Translations under genes and position numbers: made by a program
Shown here: piece after piece, positions 4,514-7,227 of the stretch
Layout: every line of letters starts with the position of its first letter
Position numbering within the stretch: position 1 is the stretch's first letter
The notes under the pieces: generated by a model
The model's input: the letters and a program-made list of their open reading frames with translations, nothing else
Databases searched by the model: none
Told to the model about the DNA's origin: nothing
Source: CAYJRR01 sp964372275 [NCBI: uncultured bacterium]
GTDB lineage: Bacteria > CAYJRR01
Length of the DNA: 7,227 nt
Assembly (NCBI GenBank): GCA_964372275.1
Contig: CAYJRR010000016.1
Span: 41,648 to 48,874 of the forward strand
Direction of reading: 5' to 3'

Positions 4514-7177
4514 ATGTCCGGTCCGGACGACGAGACCGTCGAGCGCACGCAGCGCCTCTCCGAGCCGACGCCGATCCAGTTCGACCGCGGGGCGACGCTC
4601 GGTCGCTACGTCGTGATCCGGCCGATCGCGACCGGCGGGATGGGCCAGGTGTTCGAAGGGTACGACCCCGACCTCCACCGCCGCGTCGCGATCAAGCTCC
4701 TCTTCGCGTCGACGAGCTTCCGCCACGATCTTCTGGTCGAGGCGCGCACCATGGCGAAGCTCTCGCATCCCAACATCGTCGCGATCCACGACGTGGGCAC
4801 GCACGAGGACCGCGTTTTCCTGGCGATGGAGCTGGTCGACGGACCGACCGTCCGGAGCTGGCTCAAGGAGAGGCCCCGCACGCTCCGCGAGATCCTGCCG
4901 ATCTTCCTCGAAGCCGGCCGTGGGCTCGCCGCCGCGCACGCCGCGTCGATCGTCCACCGGGACTTCAAGGCGGCGAACGTGTTGATCGGGAACGACGGAC
5001 GCGTCCGGGTCACCGATTTCGGGATCGCGCACGCCGAGGGGGAGGCCACCTTCGCCGGCGCGCCGCTCCGGGCCTCTGGACGCGTCATCCGCGGCACGCC
5101 CGGATACATCGCGCCCGAACAGTTCGACGGGCGGTCCGATCACCGATCCGACCAGTTCGCCTTCTGCGTCGCCCTCTACGACGCGCTCCTGGGGGAACGC
5201 CCGTTCGGCGGAACGACGGTGGAGGAGTACGAGAAGAGGCTTCGCGCGGGGATGCCGACGGCGCCGCCGGACGCGCGTCGCGTTCCGTCGTGGCTGTGGC
5301 GGATCCTGGTCCGCGGGCTGCGCGCCGATCCGAACGAGCGGTATCCGACGATGGATCGGCTGCTCGAGGATCTGGGCCGCGACCGCGCGCGGCAGCGGCG
5401 GCGAATCGCGCTCGTCGCCGGCGTCGCCGGGCTCGCCGCCCTCGCGATGGCCGGGAGCGTCGCCCGGCGCCGCTCGGTCGTCGCCGGTTGCGATCGCGCC
5501 GCCGCCGCCGCGCTGGCGCCGCTCTGGTCGGAGTCGATCCAGGCGCAGGCGGCGGAGGCGTTCCGAACGAGCGGCAAGGGGTACGCCGGCGCCGCCTGGG
5601 AACGCGTCGCCACGGTGATGGACCATTGGGCGGAGCGCTGGCGGCGCGAAGCGCGCGACTCGTGCATCGCCACCCGCGCCGACGGCCGCCAGCCGGTGGA
5701 GGTCGAAGCGCACCGGGCGACCTGCTTCACCCGGCAGCGAGGGGACTTCGCCGCGCTGGCGAAGCGGATCGGCGCGGCCGAGGGGCCGACCGTCGAGCGG
5801 GCGGTGAGCGCGGCATGGGCGCTCCCGCGGCCCGAGGAGTGCGATGCCGTCCGCGCCGCGGCGATCGCGAGCGAGCCGGCGCCGCTCGAGGCGCAACACG
5901 CCGTGCTCGGCGACGCCAGCGCGCTCTACTTCACCGGTCGCTACGCCGAGGCGCTCGGGTCGGCCGGAGCGGTGCTGGAGGCGGCGCGCGCCGCGGGAGA
6001 CCGGCGGCTGGAGGCGAAGGCGGCGCTGCTTTCGGGCCGGATCCGCGAACGGATGGGGAAGCGGGAGGAGGCCGAGCGCGCGCTGCTCGAATCGCTCTAC
6101 GCGTCGATGGCGGTCGGCCACGACGAAGGGGTCGCCCGCGCCGCCACTCGCCTCGGATTCGTCGTCGGCGTCGCCCTGCGACGTCCCGATGAAGGGTCGC
6201 GCTGGCTGTCCCTCGCGGAGGCGGCCCTGCATCGACTGGGCGGAAACCCGGCCATCGCCTCGGACCTCGCCGCGAACCGGGGTTCGCTGCACCAGGTCCA
6301 GGGGAACCTCGACGAGGCGCTCGCGCTGAAGCGAACGGCCGTCGAGCTGCGCGAAAAGGCATGGGGAGCGGGACACCCCGACGTGGGACACGCCCACTAC
6401 ACGCTCGCCTCCACGCTCAACGAACGGGGGGAGTTCGAGAACGCCGTCGACGAGTTTCGGAAGGCGCTCGCGATCTACGAGAAGGCCCTCGGGCCCGATC
6501 ATCCCGAGAACATCCACAGCGTGCGCAACGGCGCCTTCGCCCTCACCGCCGCCGGCCGGTTCTCGGAGTCGATCGAATGGTGCCGCCGGCTGGTGGAGAT
6601 CGCCGAGCGGAACTTCGGAGCGGCATCGCCGTCGGCTGCGGAGGCGCGCGGCGACCTTGCCTGGGCGCTGGCATTGGCCGGCCGCGCCGACGACGCGATC
6701 GTGCTCGCGGAGCCGGCGCTGGCCGTGCTGGAGAAGGAGTACGGCCCGGAGGACACGGCGCTGTTCAGCCCGTTGATCGCCCTGGGCGAGGCCCGAGGCG
6801 CCCGCGGGAACTGGAACGAGGCACGCGCGATGTGGGAACGTTGCGCCAGGATCGGCGCCGCCGGCGCCGGCTACCAGCAGGAGCTCGCCTTCTGCCTGAC
6901 GGGACTGTCGCAGAGCCAGTTCGCGCTCGGCGCGGCCGTTCCCGCCGTCGCGACCGCCGAGCGCGCGCTGGCGATCCGGGAGAAGCATCCGGGGAACGGG
7001 GCGGGCGACCTGGCCGCCACCCGCTTCGCGCTGGCGCGTGCGCTGCGCGCCGTCCGCCGCGACCCGGCCCGCGTCCGCGACCTCGCCGAGCGGGCGTTGG
7101 CCGAGTACGACCTCCTCCCCGAGCGGCGCGATCGCGCGCAGGCGATCCGGACCTTCCTCGCCGCGTCGTCCCGCTAG
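4514..7177 (+). CDS. Ser/Thr protein kinase with one membrane segment and C-terminal TPR repeats, 887 aa
   Basis: Residues about 31-290 are a Hanks-type kinase domain. The glycine loop is IATGGMGQVFEGY (38-50, first Gly replaced by Ala39), followed by the ATP-binding lysine VAIK (K61) and helix-C glutamate E76. The catalytic loop is HRDFKAANV (D150, N155), then DFG (168-170), GTPGYIAPEQ with APE at 200-202, and HRSDQFAF (210-217). All catalytic residues are present, and the HRD arginine suggests control by activation-loop phosphorylation. A hydrophobic stretch at about 298-316 is the likely single membrane helix; basic residues flank both sides, so topology cannot be read from charge alone. 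Residues about 320-460 carry four cysteines (326, 384, 404, 443) in a linker of the sort I recall from myxobacterial kinases. From about 585 to 780 are several TPRs of about 42 residues with HPDV/HPEN-type linkers (kinesin-light-chain style), probably for protein binding or ligand sensing. The start is fixed by an in-frame TAG at 4502-4504. It is preceded by its own promoter-like box. The phosphorylation target is unknown. Confidence 0.93.
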   Translation: MSGPDDETVERTQRLSEPTPIQFDRGATLGRYVVIRPIATGGMGQVFEGYDPDLHRRVAIKLLFASTSFRHDLLVEARTMAKLSHPNIVAIHDVGTHEDRVFLAMELVDGPTVRSWLKERPRTLREILPIFLEAGRGLAAAHAASIVHRDFKAANVLIGNDGRVRVTDFGIAHAEGEATFAGAPLRASGRVIRGTPGYIAPEQFDGRSDHRSDQFAFCVALYDALLGERPFGGTTVEEYEKRLRAGMPTAPPDARRVPSWLWRILVRGLRADPNERYPTMDRLLEDLGRDRARQRRRIALVAGVAGLAALAMAGSVARRRSVVAGCDRAAAAALAPLWSESIQAQAAEAFRTSGKGYAGAAWERVATVMDHWAERWRREARDSCIATRADGRQPVEVEAHRATCFTRQRGDFAALAKRIGAAEGPTVERAVSAAWALPRPEECDAVRAAAIASEPAPLEAQHAVLGDASALYFTGRYAEALGSAGAVLEAARAAGDRRLEAKAALLSGRIRERMGKREEAERALLESLYASMAVGHDEGVARAATRLGFVVGVALRRPDEGSRWLSLAEAALHRLGGNPAIASDLAANRGSLHQVQGNLDEALALKRTAVELREKAWGAGHPDVGHAHYTLASTLNERGEFENAVDEFRKALAIYEKALGPDHPENIHSVRNGAFALTAAGRFSESIEWCRRLVEIAERNFGAASPSAAEARGDLAWALALAGRADDAIVLAEPALAVLEKEYGPEDTALFSPLIALGEARGARGNWNEARAMWERCARIGAAGAGYQQELAFCLTGLSQSQFALGAAVPAVATAERALAIREKHPGNGAGDLAATRFALARALRAVRRDPARVRDLAERALAEYDLLPERRDRAQAIRTFLAASSR

Positions 7178-7227
7178 GAGCCCGTCCGAGTAACCCAGCG
7201 ATCGCTCCGGGTAGCGTCCCTCGCGTT
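7178..7227. other. Noncoding tail with a short palindrome after the kinase gene
   Basis: The 50 bases after the kinase stop hold no supportable gene. AGCGATCGCT at 7197-7206 is a perfect 10-base palindrome, flanked by ACCC (7193-7196) and GGGT (7209-7212), so a small bulged hairpin is possible. There is no run of T after it, so it is not a typical intrinsic terminator. It may be a repeat element or the end of a neighbouring convergent gene; the window is too short to tell. Confidence 0.35.

Noticed and set aside
4394-6988. A very long open frame (864 codons) on the minus strand opposite the kinase gene
   Set aside because: Its product is Arg/Gly/Ala-rich low-complexity sequence with no recognisable motif, and it lies antisense to an intact kinase with all catalytic motifs. 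Long antisense frames are expected when third positions are nearly all G or C.
7198-7205. GCGATCGC as a cyanobacterial HIP1 repeat
   Set aside because: Only one copy of the octamer was noticed, and nothing else suggests a cyanobacterium; it can occur by chance in GC-rich DNA.

Overview
The window is very GC-rich DNA, with codon third positions almost all G or C and long spurious open frames on every strand. It is densely packed bacterial chromosome. The last gene has a kinase–membrane-segment–TPR architecture that is typical of Myxococcota and also occurs in some Acidobacteriota. The two -10-like boxes sit so close to their start codons that transcripts would be leaderless or nearly so. I would guess one of those phyla, but nothing here fixes the taxon.

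Layout. (1) Positions 1-133, minus strand: the first 44 codons of a membrane fatty acyl (stearoyl-CoA type) desaturase running off the left edge. (2) Positions 134-193: a 60-base divergent intergenic region with an inverted repeat, a direct repeat and a possible extended -10. (3) Positions 194-4481, plus strand: three genes joined by two 4-base ATGA overlaps. They encode a GcvT-like (folate-binding, aminomethyltransferase-fold) protein, a PYROXD2/phytoene-desaturase-like FAD oxidoreductase, and a second, diverged paralogue of that oxidoreductase. (4) Positions 4482-4513: a 32-base gap containing a TAGAAT box just before the next ATG. (5) Positions 4514-7177: a large Ser/Thr protein kinase with one membrane segment and a C-terminal TPR array. 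(6) Positions 7178-7227: noncoding tail with a short palindrome.

How the genes may work together. The three coupled genes look like one functional unit. GcvT-fold proteins pass one-carbon units to tetrahydrofolate, and in sarcosine and dimethylglycine dehydrogenases such a domain is fused to an FAD amine-oxidising domain. Here a free-standing GcvT-like protein is translationally coupled to two FAD proteins of a different flavoprotein family. A folate- or methyl-linked oxidation of an unidentified substrate is a reasonable hypothesis, not a demonstrated function. No gcvH, gcvP, carotenoid gene or amine transporter is in view to settle the substrate. The kinase appears to have its own promoter and is probably a separate signalling gene. 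The desaturase shares only the divergent control region with the three-gene unit.
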